From: Atherix ibis
Taxonomy: Eukaryota > Arthropoda > Insecta > Diptera > Athericidae
DNA: 64,000 bases
Assembly: GCA_958298945.1 (NCBI GenBank)
Contig: OY282607.1
Location: 54,475,020 to 54,539,019, forward strand
Direction: 5' to 3'
Numbering within the stretch: position 1 is the first letter of the stretch; every line of letters begins with the position of its first letter. The position numbers and the translations under genes were made by a program. Shown piece after piece: positions 44,637 through 57,151 of this stretch. The notes under the pieces were generated by a model. It had not been told where the DNA came from. It saw only the letters and a program-made list of their open reading frames with translations, and ran no database searches.

Positions 44637-46480
44637 ACGCTTGATCGTCATTTACAGCCGTATCCGTAAATATATAGTAGCATTAAAAAAAGTTTCCTGC
44701 ATAGAAGCGGGTCAGGTTTCATGAAGCTGCTCAGATCGGCCGATATATTCTCCCACGGCTTCTAATTATAATATGGAGAGATACTGGAAAAAATATGTGG
44801 TAATGATGAAAGGATCATTTATGAGTAGAGACGTAATGTAGGAAAAAGTGCAGGATATTTCTCCATGAAGGAGTGGTTAGCATGAGTTTGATAGTAGAAA
44901 AGAGAAGACAATAGACTGTTCGTTAAATTTTTGGAGAGAAAAAGCATTTGGGCATTTTTGATATATTGAAAAATTATAGTCCAGCCGCAGTCAACATAGA
45001 TCCAACCAGAGAGGTCCGGCAAGCGAGTTTATCGCCAATTGCAGCCGCAATGCTATAACAGCTGGAATACCAGTGCAAAGCATCAGGTATTACAGTAAAC
45101 TACCATCAATTAAGGCATTCAGTACTCGGATTGCCCCAGTTTGCTTGATCCTACTTCTTCTCCTAACTAGAAGTTTAACAAGATTGTAAATAATATGATT
45201 CCTGTGAATAGAATGTTTAATGTTTATCTTCATGAGAGATTATTTCCCCCAGAATACAAATAGAGTCGGTAAAGTGAAGAGATCAGTTTTTCCCTAAGAA
45301 TATTGTGATATGTTCGTTATTCTGCTTGTACCACGATGAAATTTATGTTCAAACCCTTTTGGCAGTAACTACAATTTTAAATTTTTCTTTTCTGAAAATG
45401 AAATAAATATATTCTCATTTATAGCATAGATAAAGTGAGAGTATTTATTTAATGAAAGAGAATTAATGTTCACGTTGAAAAGGGATATGGAAAAGGGGTA
45501 ATTCTTATATATCCAATTTTTCATTTTGCGCTCCTTGAAAAGTGGTCCTAGCTAAATGTATTAGAATCCTGTGTAGATAAATTCGATCGTATGACCTATG
45601 CAAATCCACGAAAATAAAGATAGCATGTTGTTTTTTATAGCCAATATAAGCTGTATGATTTAATTGAAAAAGAAGAGCATGGGTTCGAAAAGCATATTGG
45701 TTGACTATGAGGTTTTCTCTAAGTACCGAGCCAAGATTTGCTCAAAAAATTTTGAGACACATGGTAAAGGAATATAAGCCTAAAGCTATCTGCCAAAGGA
45801 TTTGCCATTTCTTGTTTGGGCACAGAAAACCCTACCGCAACCTTCCAGCTGTTTGAAGAGGTGTAGAATACCAGTATAGGATTATAAAGATCCACCAGAC
45901 TTCGGCGAAATATTGAGCAAGACTCTCTGATCATACATAATGAAATATTCCCCTTAAAAAAATTCAATATTAACTGGAACTATGAAATGGTCTTCTGGTG
46001 GTTCAATGAGAATCTATAAGTTCTAAGCATTAATAGGTATTCAATCATATTATATTTTTCCTTCGATATTTGTCAGGGAGGAGCGAATCAGAAGAAAAGG
46101 CCATCCAACATCCGCTAATTCCTCTACAATTAAGGATGAGTGAGTAAAAATGTACTGCTCAACAGACATGCAATTGATAGCTCCAAGTATTCTATCGATA
46201 CCCTTTAATACCTCCTTTGGATTAGACCTAGTGTCAATTGAGGAGGTAAACTTATTAGGTAAGTGTCATGCTTAGCTTCTCTTACCATTCTCTTGACAAT
46301 GACGCTTTGCTTACCTTTCTTTTGACAATGACGATCCAGGCACGAAAATGTACCAGTGGTAAGAACAAATGTGTCAGAACTGTAATTCAGAAGAATATGG
46401 TTCTGCTTATGAAATAAGCCATACCTGGAAGATCTTTCTGGATGTATCTTAATTACCGAGGCCAAGAAGAAAGTATTTAT
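44637..46480 (-). mobile_element. LINE family B, reverse transcriptase part (5' piece of the split copy)
   Basis: The minus strand carries a decayed pol. SNSWKVAVGFSVPKQEMANP and SFRLIFL (about 45870-45770) match the W..A.V.P.PK.GK...SFRPISL block of non-LTR reverse transcriptases. Near 45000-44930 a remnant of the thumb region (G-L...NFSIYQKCPNAFSL) follows. The copy would continue into the RNase H piece at 43.1-43.5 kb. Stops and shifts are dense, and the endonuclease part near 46480-46200 is only guessed. Confidence 0.6.
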
Positions 46481-46984
46481 GGATTAAGAATCCAATTCCA
46501 GTTCTACTATTTTTATCCGGTTTATAAATGAAGTGTGTACAAAAAATTTGACATTTCGGTTGAGGAAAATTATAATGAAATTTAGTTTCTTAAAGAACTA
46601 TTATTTTATAGTCAAAATAGGCAATCTGTAAGCTAAGCTTCTCTAAATTTTTAAATAGACCGTACATGTTCCCTTTGTAAAATGAAATATCTCTGGTCCG
46701 TCTCTATATTGCGTTTATTGTACAACTTACCTATATTTCTTCTTCTGATGAGAGAGACATAAGAGTACTGGTATGTTCCAAGAACTCGGCCGTAATTTCA
46801 AAGAAATGGGTTTAAGTTCCTCCATATCCTCCGTTCCTCCGTTTATTGTACAACTTACCTATATATATTTCGTACTGTTGGCTTAGGGGAGATGGATTCC
46901 TTCGACTTCTTGGCTTCTTTAGATTTTATATATTTTAACAGTAGTGGAGATTAATGAGATGGAGTTATTGAAGTATTATAGATT
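46481..46984. other. spacer with a 24-bp direct repeat
   Basis: GTTTATTGTACAACTTACCT lies at 46713 and again at 46841, each followed by ATAT. Spacing is 128 bp. No gene was seen. Confidence 0.6.
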
Positions 46985-47310
46985 GCTACTGCTTGCTTTT
47001 TGGCTTATTGATTTGAGCCCGTTGGATTATTTTCTGTGGGCGAACCGTTAAGGATAATGTTACGCAAGCCATCCAGAGACAATTAAGACCTTGAAACACG
47101 AAATAAAAGTTGCCATTGAAGAGATACAGGCCTAGACAATCGAAAATGTACTGAAAAATTGGGTCGAGCGAATGGGGGTAAGGCCAGCCGTGGCAGTCAT
47201 TTAAATGATGCTGTGTTTCATTCTTAAATTGCAAGGTTCAATCTTTTTAATAAAATAGGAAATTTGAAAAAATATACACTAGTTTTTTTTTATTTACTTT
47301 TTAAAATGCA
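46985..47310 (+). mobile_element. Tc1/mariner-related transposase 3' end, remnant
   Basis: The translation reads LSPLDYFLWANR, PETIKTLKHEIKVAIEEIQA, a TAG, then TIENVLKNWVERMG. This is the C-terminal region of a Tc1/mariner-superfamily transposase (PLDYFLWG.VK..VY..P.TI..LK). The same stretch, with the same TAG, recurs at 48880-49060. The sequence matches that copy up to about 47312 (ttttaaaatg) and then diverges before the terminal repeat. Confidence 0.72.
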
Positions 47311-48656
47311 AATTATGTTTATATAATTCGGTAGATTGTGTCTGTCGAACGTCAACTGAAAGGCGTACAAGTATTTCTAAATCATTTTCTGGCCGCTTTT
47401 CATTCTAGATATTTTAAATTTCCTATAATATTTTAGATTCTTCATTTGCATATTCAAGGCTTTTATAGAAAATACTGCTTTTTACTTAATTGAGTCTATA
47501 ATGATCATTTAAACTCAGCGATCTTCCTTCGACGGCGACACTTTTTTTAGTTGCAATTTTTTGTAGCTACTTCTTTTATACAATAGTTAAGATAAGAAAA
47601 TTACTTTCTTTAGTTTCTACCACTTTTATGATTTCACTTGAAACGTATCGTAGATTCTGCTCAAATCTGAAAAGGCAAACTTCCGCAATTGGCTTGCTAC
47701 TCGGTACGATGGGAGCCGATAATGTAACGAGGACATTCTCTCTCTTTGCCTTTTAGGTTAGAAAACAAATTAAGTCAAGTTATTTTGGGTAATTCGTTTA
47801 TATCCAGAGTTCCTTTTTACCATTTTTTTAAACCTTTAAATTTAAGGTTAGGTACGAATATCAAATATAGACTGAGGATTTAAAAATCCTAACCCAACTT
47901 CGTTCAAAAATTGCACTTTCAGATGTAGAGAAATAGCAATACAGGTAGGACCACAATGCTGACTTAATCTGAAATGTGCATGCAGTCGTCTGTGCCAAAG
48001 TTATTAAGTCTTCCCAGTATTATGGTATAAGAATGCATAAAACTCAGATTGTTTTATCGCTGAAAATGTTTAAATTTTTCAGTTGGAAATATAGTTGTTT
48101 GAAGGTAAGTGAATTATTTGTAGTTATGTAAAAAAATTGAATTAACGTAAGAAATCTTATTGCAATTTGTATATTAGTGGTTTGGTCGGCCGAGATTTAT
48201 CAATTTTTGGTTTATTTTTCAGTTTCAGTCGGAATTATGTTACTACCATATAACGTTAAACAATTTGATTGCTGTTTTTGTCGGAATTGTGTTCCAGGCT
48301 TTATATGCTCTTCTTTTCTTTATCCTCAAAAACTCTCACTAGATCATAAGGAATATTTTCTTCGCTCTCGTACAAATATTTTAAACAATTATACAAAATT
48401 TAATTGATTTTTAATTTAGAAAAAAAAAGTGTCATTTCAAGTAGACTTTAGATGCTGATACAAAAAAAGGGAAAAAAAATGAAAATTCAATGTATAATGT
48501 GTGGAAATTTAATAAATGATATCAAGCCATATAAAATTAAGTCAATTTCTGTAGAAAAACAGATTTAGAAGAGTACGTTTCTTTAAAAAAATTCTAAGCT
48601 TCAGTAAAAACGCACATCTTTGGACCCGACATGTATATTTCGATTAAGGTTATATA
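47311..48656. other. AT-rich DNA, nothing recognised
   Basis: The 76-codon frame at 48177-48407 has no known motif. No RNA gene or element end was found. Confidence 0.5.
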
Positions 48657-49210
48657 GGGTGGACCATATAAAAGTTCCATTTTAAAATGGTAGACCATTT
48701 AAAAATTATTGTATATTTTTTTTAAATTTCCGGTTTTAGTAAAAACACTGAACCTTGAAATTTAATAATAAAACACAACATTATTCCCAGAAAACTGGGA
48801 AATATTGAGAACTTTCGGTAACTGAATAATCAGCCGAAATTCTGATGTCAATTGGCGGCGTTGGAGCTGTAATTTGAACCCGTTGGTTTATTTTTTGTGG
48901 AGAGCTATTAAGGATAAATGTTACGCAAGCCTTCTAGAGACAATTGAGGCCTTAAAACACGAAATCAAAGTTGCCATTAAAGAGATACAGGCCTAGACAA
49001 TCGAAAATGTACTGAAAAATTGGGTCGAGCGAATGGGGTACTGTAACGCCAGCCGTGGCAGTCATTTAAATGATGTTGTGTTTCCTTCTTAAATTTCAAA
49101 GTTCAATCTTTCTAATAAAATCGGAAATTTAAAAAAATATACACTAGTTTTTTTTTATTTACTTTTTAAAATGGAACTTCTAAATTTGCACCACATATAT
49201 GGTCCACCCA
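48657..49210 (+). mobile_element. internally deleted Tc1/mariner-like element with TIRs
   Basis: GGGTGGACCATATAAAAGTT at 48657 and the complement of the right end (TGGGTGGACCATATATGTGG, ending at 49210) form terminal repeats next to TA-rich flanks. Only about 554 bp remain. The interior holds the last 70 or so transposase codons (PLVYFLWRAIKDKCY, then VLKNWVERMG, then ASRGSHLNDVVF) and lacks the rest. It is a non-autonomous deletion derivative. Confidence 0.82.
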
Positions 49211-52200
49211 ATAGTATTAAATATAAATAAATGAAATTCTAGTTCAAATTACATTTTGAAATGTTCTATTTCAACTAAAAATTTCCCATTGAATATAGTT
49301 GAAAATGAAACTTTTACAATATTTATACTGAGCACCTACTTCACTTTGTATAGCTAATGTCAAAACTTCTTACTTTTATATAATATCACAACTGATATAA
49401 GTAAACCAAATATACAAAAACAATATATATACTAGGTAATGCAATCTCATATCTGTTTAGAAATATCTCACAAAACTGATATATTGTGACCAATGAACTA
49501 AAATACAAGTGAAAAGAATTAAAATGAGAAGAGCAAGAAAGGAAAAAAATTTGGAATCAATGAAATAACGAAAAATAAATAGAACCCTTTTATCTTAAGG
49601 AAACCAATTGAAATTCTAGAAATAGGATATGTACACAAATCAAACTGTCGTGGTCAAACCAAAGTAAACAACCCTTGTCTGTAAATAGACATAGGAAAAA
49701 ATAATATTTTTGCTTCAGCTTGTCTGATTTTCAAATTATTTTCCTCTTGCACAAACCATAGTCAGCACAGGTCATATTCATATTGAAATTTTTTTTTCTT
49801 TCACCAAATAAGCAGATAAGATACATGCATAACTTATTCCAAATTAACCAAGTTTCTAGTTGAAAAGTTTCATTTTTGTCTTATTGAAATTTATTTAGAT
49901 TTATAGAAGCGTACATCTTTCAAATGAAGCGTAGAAAAATTCTTCTTAAGAATTTAATATCTGATTAACAGTCATAGTCGAGTAAAATTGCCTCGACTAG
50001 TCTATTAATAAATTAAACAAACATTTGATCTCTAACAGTAAGATAAATATTAGATAAATCTACCTATAAAAATATAATGCCAATTATAATTACAATATTT
50101 ATTTTCTTATAAAATTATTTAGGAGGAGAACTCGACAAAAAATTATTACTACCGTAAAGATGGATTTTACACCAAAAAAAAGTTTATATATTCGAATATC
50201 AAAAAAATATAATTAAAAAATCAATATTTTCATAGATTCTATATTATAAATAGAAAATTTTGAGCTTTACTCAAAAAAATCTACTTATAAGTCACTTTTT
50301 TAATTAATAAAATTGACGCCGTTTATTTAATGGTAAAACTGTTGAGTTAAGAATTTTTGTTTTTGATTAAATAAATTAAATGTTTTCCTCAGAAGTCTTA
50401 GATTTTTTTTCGTAGTCTTTAAAAAAGTAAAGTTGATTTTCTGAAGCATTTCCACTACTAACGGGATTAACATAGAATATGAGCTCAATTGAATGTTTAT
50501 CCCAATTTTTTTATGTTAAAATTCACCCCATAGTTTTTCTTAAAACTTTTATAAAAGTATACAATTTATTATTTAATTTTTATATTCTCAAAAAATGTTC
50601 TCTTTTAAATAATATATTCTTTATACTTTTAAGTCGTATTCTTCTTTAATACTTTTCAATTTATCTAATAAATTTTTTTTTTTTTAAATTTGTTTGAAAA
50701 GTTTTTCTTTTTTTCGAGTTCATTTTTAATACGAAATAGCATTTATCTATTGTATTTATCCATACACCTTAAGTATACTAGAATTTTGCTAAATTAAGTT
50801 ATGAGCTCTTAAGAAGCAGACATATGTGTATGTAAGAAAAATCTTACATTTTCAATAGAATACGATATCATATAATTGTACTCCAGATCATTTGTTTTTA
50901 TTTTAGTTTAAACTATTAGAAAAAAATAACTCTATCCAGTTTCTTTTACTAGTCCATCTTTAAAAAGAGAATTGTCAAATAACAATAAAAAAAATATATG
51001 TATTTAGATGGAAAAAAACTTCTGTCATTTAATTTGCAACATCTATGCCGCTCATAACAATGGAATCACTCAAGCAAAGTCCTAGCATTTTACAAAACAT
51101 TACACATTAAAAGTTTTCGCCATTGAAAAACGCATATTCAGAAAATTAAGGAGGACGTAAAACACTTAAGGATGTAGATTAAATTTAATGCTGACGCCCA
51201 CACCCTCTTATCTATTGAGAATTCGGTAACTGCTGTAAGAGTATAAGAGTATATATGAGGAGACTTAAATTTCTATACAATTTTTAGACAAACACCATAC
51301 CTTATTGCATACCCTTCGTGCTGTTTTCTTCTCACCAACCCAACTTTCATCATCGTCCTCTTCTGATTTTATCTGTCAAGAGAGTTTTCGCGCTCGTTAT
51401 CAACTAACGTGTTGCAAACTTTAGTAATTAACACATCAGCATTTTCTTTCGTCATCTAAAATACTTATTCTTGGATTTTCAAGATTCTTATTTACCTCTT
51501 ATACACTGCTAGGCAAAAGTGAAGCTTACCAAAGAAAAATCCTTAGTCATTACAAACTGCTAGATTTTTCCTCATGTAATTTGTTTTCCTTTTTCTTTAA
51601 ATACTCTTTTATTATATATTAATTCCTCTTCTCCCGCTGTAGCCTTGCCCTCATCCAACTCATTTTTACTCCCACGTTTGAAAACAAAAATGTTTTTTAC
51701 TTGCGTATGCATGAAGTATAATTTAATATATTCAACTCTTATTTTGGCCTTGAAATTTTTTCTTGGAAATAATTATGATCTATGCAATTTTTCTACTCTT
51801 TTACATATGATATAATTATGATTATGTAATAATATTTGCTTGTACTTCATATGTTAGATATTTTATACTTAAATATACTTTAAAAAAAGTTTTATTTGTA
51901 AAAAATTTGTTAAAAAATAAATTCATCTACTTACTAATCATATCTAAAAAATAAACAGCCTTAGAATTAGAACCAAGATTATTAATAGGAAATCAGGACT
52001 TAATTTTTCGAAAGAAAATATGATTTTTTTTCTTCGGTTGCATAAAAAATATAACAGCGGCTCTCAAGCATCACACTTCAGTTTGCCAAGGTCATCAGCG
52101 ATTCTCAGTTTTCTATTTTCATGGAGACCATAAACAAGTGACAATTGTCATATCAAAAAGTGAGCATATAAAAAAGCTCTATTAATATTTTTCAAATATG

Positions 52201-52254
52201 ATCAAATATATTAGGCGACTCTTATTAATATTTAAAAATAAATAAACTTGCTCG
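49211..52254. other. AT-rich DNA, nothing recognised
   Basis: About 3 kb with no open frame above 60 codons that resembles a protein. No RNA or repeat structure stands out. Confidence 0.55.
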
Positions 52255-53065
52255 TTGGTGTAGAAAAATTAATTCGTGACGCAGGGATTAGCATAAGGGG
52301 TACCATCCTCATAAAGTCTGCCCAGCATTTAGCATATGCTTATGATATCAACATTACACATATGTGTCGATGAGAAACCACTATATGAGAAACCTTTATC
52401 AAGATTGAGCCGGTGACTGCATATAAATAAAGGTAAAACAAATTACATGGTGCCAGCGTCGGCATCGAAGACACGAACAATTATCTCTAGTCATATACAA
52501 TAGAAAAAGGAGATTATAGCTTTGAAAGAGTGACATTTTTTTCCAATTTACGGTCAAGGGTCGCAGCCAATAACAATATGGTGAAAGACTGAACTTTTTC
52601 AGTCAGCCTAAATTATTACGTTCGAAAATTCTGACTATAACGTCAAAGAAACTGATGCACAGGGCATTAGCCCCACCATTCCTCATGTATTCTCCGGAAA
52701 CTTGCATTCTCAGTAAAAATGATTGCGAATCCATATCTATGTTAGTCCTTGGAAGTGTTTTTAGCCCTCTATATAAGGATGGACGATTCCGTAGTATATT
52801 TAATGACGAGATCCTGGAACGTTACCACGACTAAAAAGTTATGTATAAAATTAAGGGTAATAGGCTGCGGTGGGCTGGTATGGCTGAAGAATATCTTACC
52901 TGCTAAGTCTACAGGATCTCATCCAGGATACCAAAAACATATTGAGAGTGTCGAACTGGAAGACCGCAGTGCAAAGTTGGGATGTCTGCAGTTCTTTGAA
53001 TTAGCAGGCCAAGACCGAACTTCCGATTATCGCGCCGTTAATAATGATAATAAAATTCTGATCTG
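52255..53065 (+). mobile_element. LINE family A (RTE-like), C-terminal half
   Basis: The segment begins near the RT phrase VIRDAGISIRGTILIKSAQH and a YAYDINI remnant of the (Y/F)ADDID catalytic box (about 52330-52360). It goes on to PETCILSKNDCES, SVFSPLYKDGRFRSIFNDEI and LERYHD (52695-52830), then NRLRWAG and ECRTGRPQ in shifted frames. It ends near 53055 in aataatgataataa. Compare 26.3-26.99 kb. The open frame at 52749-53141 is a shifted composite and not a protein. Confidence 0.7.
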
Positions 53066-55831
53066 TACGGGTCTTATTCATTTTGCATGCGCTTATAGCA
53101 TGAAAAAATGTATAATAGTTTTATCAATGAACCTCCCATAAAAAAGATTGCATTCATAAAAGAGATAAGTTGTAAGTGATATTTTGAGTTGAACTAATAC
53201 TGGTAACAACAAGAAAGCTATTATTTATTACTTGGTCAGCAAAATCAATATAATCAGTCATAACAAGATAGTTTTAATTAATAGTTAAATAACACATATC
53301 AGTTTTATCTGCCAAACATAATTGCATCTAGACGAGACATTGTAAAAACTGTTTGTAAATTTTTTCAAAATCTATTTTTTTCTTACAAAATTTAAGATAA
53401 CAAGATTGACAAATGCATAATATTTATATATTATAAATTACAGAATTTTTCAATATCATTAGAAAAATTTGTATAACTCAAATTACATAATTTTGAAAAA
53501 GTAATTTTCAACCATATTTAAAACTCTTATAAATATCCATTTATATACAATAAATATTTATTGGTTGATTATACAACATCAATATGATTATATAATTCTT
53601 GAATTTACATATTAAAAATAAATAACAAAAATCAAAGCAAAAAAAAAAAAATAAGAAAGCATTAAAATAATTCCCATCAAGGCTAAAAGCATATATTTTC
53701 CAGAAAAAAGAATTTAAATAATTCACAGATGCTATCAAAATAATGAAGTTGAAATTTTTGCCAAAGTATTTGTATTTGGTTGTTGGAATAGAGTATAAAT
53801 GAATATGCAAAAACCAACCTGTCAGAAAATAAATAAATTTACGGCTTCCTAAATATGAACTTTGAACTGTCAGCAAAACTAGCTGGCTATTCAGCAAATG
53901 AATTACCTTCTGTACAAATGGTGTAACAAGTTAATCTACTACTCAAAATGTCCAAATATAACATTTATTTTATAAGGCAATCTTCTAATAAGATCTTAAG
54001 ACTTTTGATTGCCTAAATGAATCCCATTGAAAATAAACAGTAGCCTTTCTATAAGTATCAATATTATACGTACTACTGTCCGATTATACAATATTCACTT
54101 CTCGATAACTACCACATCCCCTTTTTGAAGCTTCAGATATCAATTATAGCACCTTTTACCCGGCTAAATTCGATTCCAAGTACACTCTTGCATTTAAATA
54201 TTTATGTAGTAGTCTAATTAACAGATTAAGTCATTAATTTATTAGTAACCTTTTAGGTTCAAAGCAACCAGTACCTTCCAATATTTCCGAAATAAAACTA
54301 TACACCGACACATTTATAAGCCAGTTATCAAACGAATAATGAATCGATATTTCCCTCTGTAAATTCAGAATAGCTTCATAAATATCTAGGGTAGCCCAAT
54401 GAAAAATTGATATACTCTGATGATAATTTAAATGCAGAATTAATGTTTCTATATTCATTCCTTAAATAAGCTTCATTCCTTTCTCCACAAAAAAAAGAAG
54501 ATTTCTTGATCAATTTTACATTTGATTTTAAAATACATCGATTTTTGATATGGAAATCTTCTTTAATATGATTTTTTATAATTTTTTTTAAAATAAGAAA
54601 ATAGTACCAAATAATTAATATTAATATACTCTAAAATTTTATAACCAAATCGATAAGAGAATGTTTTACTATAAAACATATTAAGAGATCTTAATATTAT
54701 TTAAGTGGTGAGTTTAAAACCTGCCTAAAATGTATAAGAATATTTAATAAATCATTATTCAAAATATCCTAGAAAAAAATCAATTTCAATCATATTTTTT
54801 TATGAATAGCAAAGTTGTCGGTATTAGGGTTTTTTGAAAAGAATAACTGCTTTAAGTCACCCTTTGAAATTTTTTAGTATAGTATGTCCTTAAATACGAT
54901 GTAGTTCTTACACTTCTATAACTAATAAGTACCTCCCGTGTATAATTTGAGTAAAAATCTTTCGAAAACGCATATTTAAAATGATTTTTTTTAAATAGTC
55001 ACTACATGATGTTAAGAAGTCTCAAAAATATATTTCGTGACAATAAATATATATATATACTTCTCTTCTGATTCTATTCTACATTGTATAAAGATATTAA
55101 AAAATAATGTATATTAGAAATCTATGTCCCTTAAAATGGTATGGACCTAAAAAAAATTGGCTAGATACTTTATATAGTAAAAACTCAGCATGTTTCTTTT
55201 CTAAGATCCTGTATGTCTTCTAATGCTTCTTCAAAAAAAAGGCAGTCCTAACCTCCTTAAAGTTTCTACCAATTTTTTGTTATAAATAAATAATAATGTT
55301 TTATTAGATAATTTTTTTCATTTGCATTGTTTTATTTTTTTTGTTAACTGTTGGCATTTGATATTATTGGCTAAATTATTTGTTTTCCTTTTCCGTCTAT
55401 GCTCCTCCTAAGATAAAATGATTCTCCCTAGAATTTTTGGAATCGATTATTTGCGACGCATAGAGTTTTTCAGAATTTCAGCTCCAAAAATTTAATTTAA
55501 TTATGATATAACTAGTGCATAGCAGTCAATCATAAACCCTAACCGCCTATTAGAAGCACTAGAATATTTTTTATGGAGTTCCCCTCTCCACCCTAACTCG
55601 GACCCAGCTGGATTGTTTTTTACCGAATATATTTACAAATACTCAACTATTTACGAATCCTCCTAACGGCCCAGAATAACATATGTGGTGATCTTGATTG
55701 AGAAATTCGATTTGACAAAATCTCCGTTTGAGAAGAACGCAAACACAAACTCGAACAGCTTACATTTGCGTTTGACTCACTCCATCGCATTCAAACATTC
55801 TAATTAACTAATACGTCTGACTCCTATTATA
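53066..55831. other. AT-rich DNA, nothing recognised
   Basis: The 118-codon frame at 53541-53897 (minus) is Phe/Tyr/Ile-rich low-complexity translation of AT-rich DNA. No gene was seen. Confidence 0.55.
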
Positions 55832-56953
55832 CGAGGGTCATTCAATAAGTCCATAGAAAAAAATGGAAAAAAACTGTTTTTTAAAAAAAAAAAATATAAT
55901 TTTTCAACATAATCTCCTTTTAGCTCTATACACTTTTCCAACCGTTTTTCCAAAATTTTTATCCCGTCCAAAAAATAGGATTTCGGAAGTTCTGCAAAAT
56001 ACTCATCCGTTTGAGCAATGACGTCCTCGTTGGAAGTGAACCGTCGTCCGCCAAGCCATTTCTTCAGATTGGGGAAAAGAAAATAGTCACTCGGGGCCAA
56101 ATCTGGTGAATAAGCGGGATGCTGCAACAATTCCAATCTCAATTCCACAATTTTGGCCATGGAGACAGCGCAGGTGTGTACACGCGCATTGTCCTGATGC
56201 AAGAGGATTTTTTTCTTCTTCAGATGGGAGCGTTTTTCTTCGATTTCCTCGCTCAACCGTTGCAATAACGACGCGTAATACGCTCCTGTTATTGTTTTTC
56301 CTTTTTCCAAGTAGTCGATAAAAATGATGCCCTGCGAATCCCAAAAGACCGTGGCCATCACCTTGCCGGCCGATGGCACAGTTTTTGCCTTCTTCGGAGC
56401 CCGTTCACCCTTGAAAATCCACTGTGATGACTGTCTCTTCATTTCTGGAGTGTAGAAGTGTATCCAAGTTTCGTCCACAGTGACATATCGACGAAGGAAT
56501 TCGGCAGGATTGCGATGAAAGAGTGCCAACATAGCCTCAGGGTCCACTACACGATTGCGCTTATTCTCCTCTGAGAGCAAACGCGGCACCCATCTTGCCG
56601 AAATTTTTTTCACAGATAATTTTTAATGCAAAATTGAAGCGACTGTACCTTTTGATATGCCCGTGGCCTCAATTAATTCGCGCACTTTAATTCACCGATC
56701 GTTCAAAATCAGATCGTGGATTTTGTCGATGATTTCAGGAGTAGACACCTCAACTGGGCGTCCTGAACAATGTTCATCTTTTGTGGATGAACGGTCACGT
56801 TTAAATTCATTCACCCAATTGTAAACCGTCGCAAACACAGGTGCAGATGTGCCATGAACTGCATCCAACACGGCTTTGATTTCTTTCGGCTTTCGGGCTT
56901 AAGCCTTTCAAATGGAGATGTTTGATGACAGCCCTAAACTCGATTTTTTCCAT
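55804..56953 (-). pseudogene. mariner transposase with broken N-terminus and readthrough C-terminus
   Basis: The original ATG is at 56953. The 7-base frameshift seen in copy C is present here too (near 56890). Further stops follow: TGA in place of Arg before IKVRE (near 56690) and TAA in place of Glu before KLSV (near 56625). From 56613 the frame is clean and holds all catalytic motifs: VDETWIHFY, HQDNARVHT and YSPDLAPSDYFLF, with 34 residues between the last two Asp. At the 3' end the normal TAA after GDYVEK is mutated, so the frame runs through the terminal repeat into flanking DNA to 55804. Confidence 0.9.
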
Positions 56954-57151
56954 TGTTATGCACAAATAAATGTCGTTAACTTTAATCGAAGTTTAAAGTT
57001 AACGACATTTATTTGTGCATAACTTTGGATCGCTTTGGATCGAGCTGAAATTTTGACAGCTTTCCTGTCGATAATGCTACAAATAAAAATCTTTACCGAC
57101 ACTACGAGCGCAATTTCTCAAATTTTCTAAGGACTTATTGAACAACCCTCG
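55832..57151 (-). mobile_element. mariner copy D, complete ends with TA duplication
   Basis: Ends CGAGGGTCATTCAATAAGTC (55832) and the complement of the right end, CGAGGGTTGTTCAATAAGTC (57151), are inverted repeats beside TA (55830-55831 and 57152-57153). The element is 1320 bp, about 46 bp longer than copy C, because of a foldback duplication in its 5' leader. Confidence 0.94.
56955..57023. repeat. perfect hairpin, 31-bp arms, 7-base loop, in the mariner D leader
   Basis: Bases 56955-56985 and 56993-57023 are exact reverse complements around TCGAAGT. Copy C has the arm only once, so the second arm is an inverted duplication of the region next to the start codon, replacing about 25 bp of leader. 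Confidence 0.97.

Noticed and set aside
47061..49110. CRISPR-like spaced repeats (two copies of the same block near 47.1 and 49.0 kb)
   Set aside because: Only two copies, both encoding the same transposase C-terminus. They are transposon remnants.
53541..53897. 118-codon minus-strand frame that looks hydrophobic
   Set aside because: Phe, Ile, Tyr and Leu runs are expected from AT-rich DNA; no start context or family resemblance.
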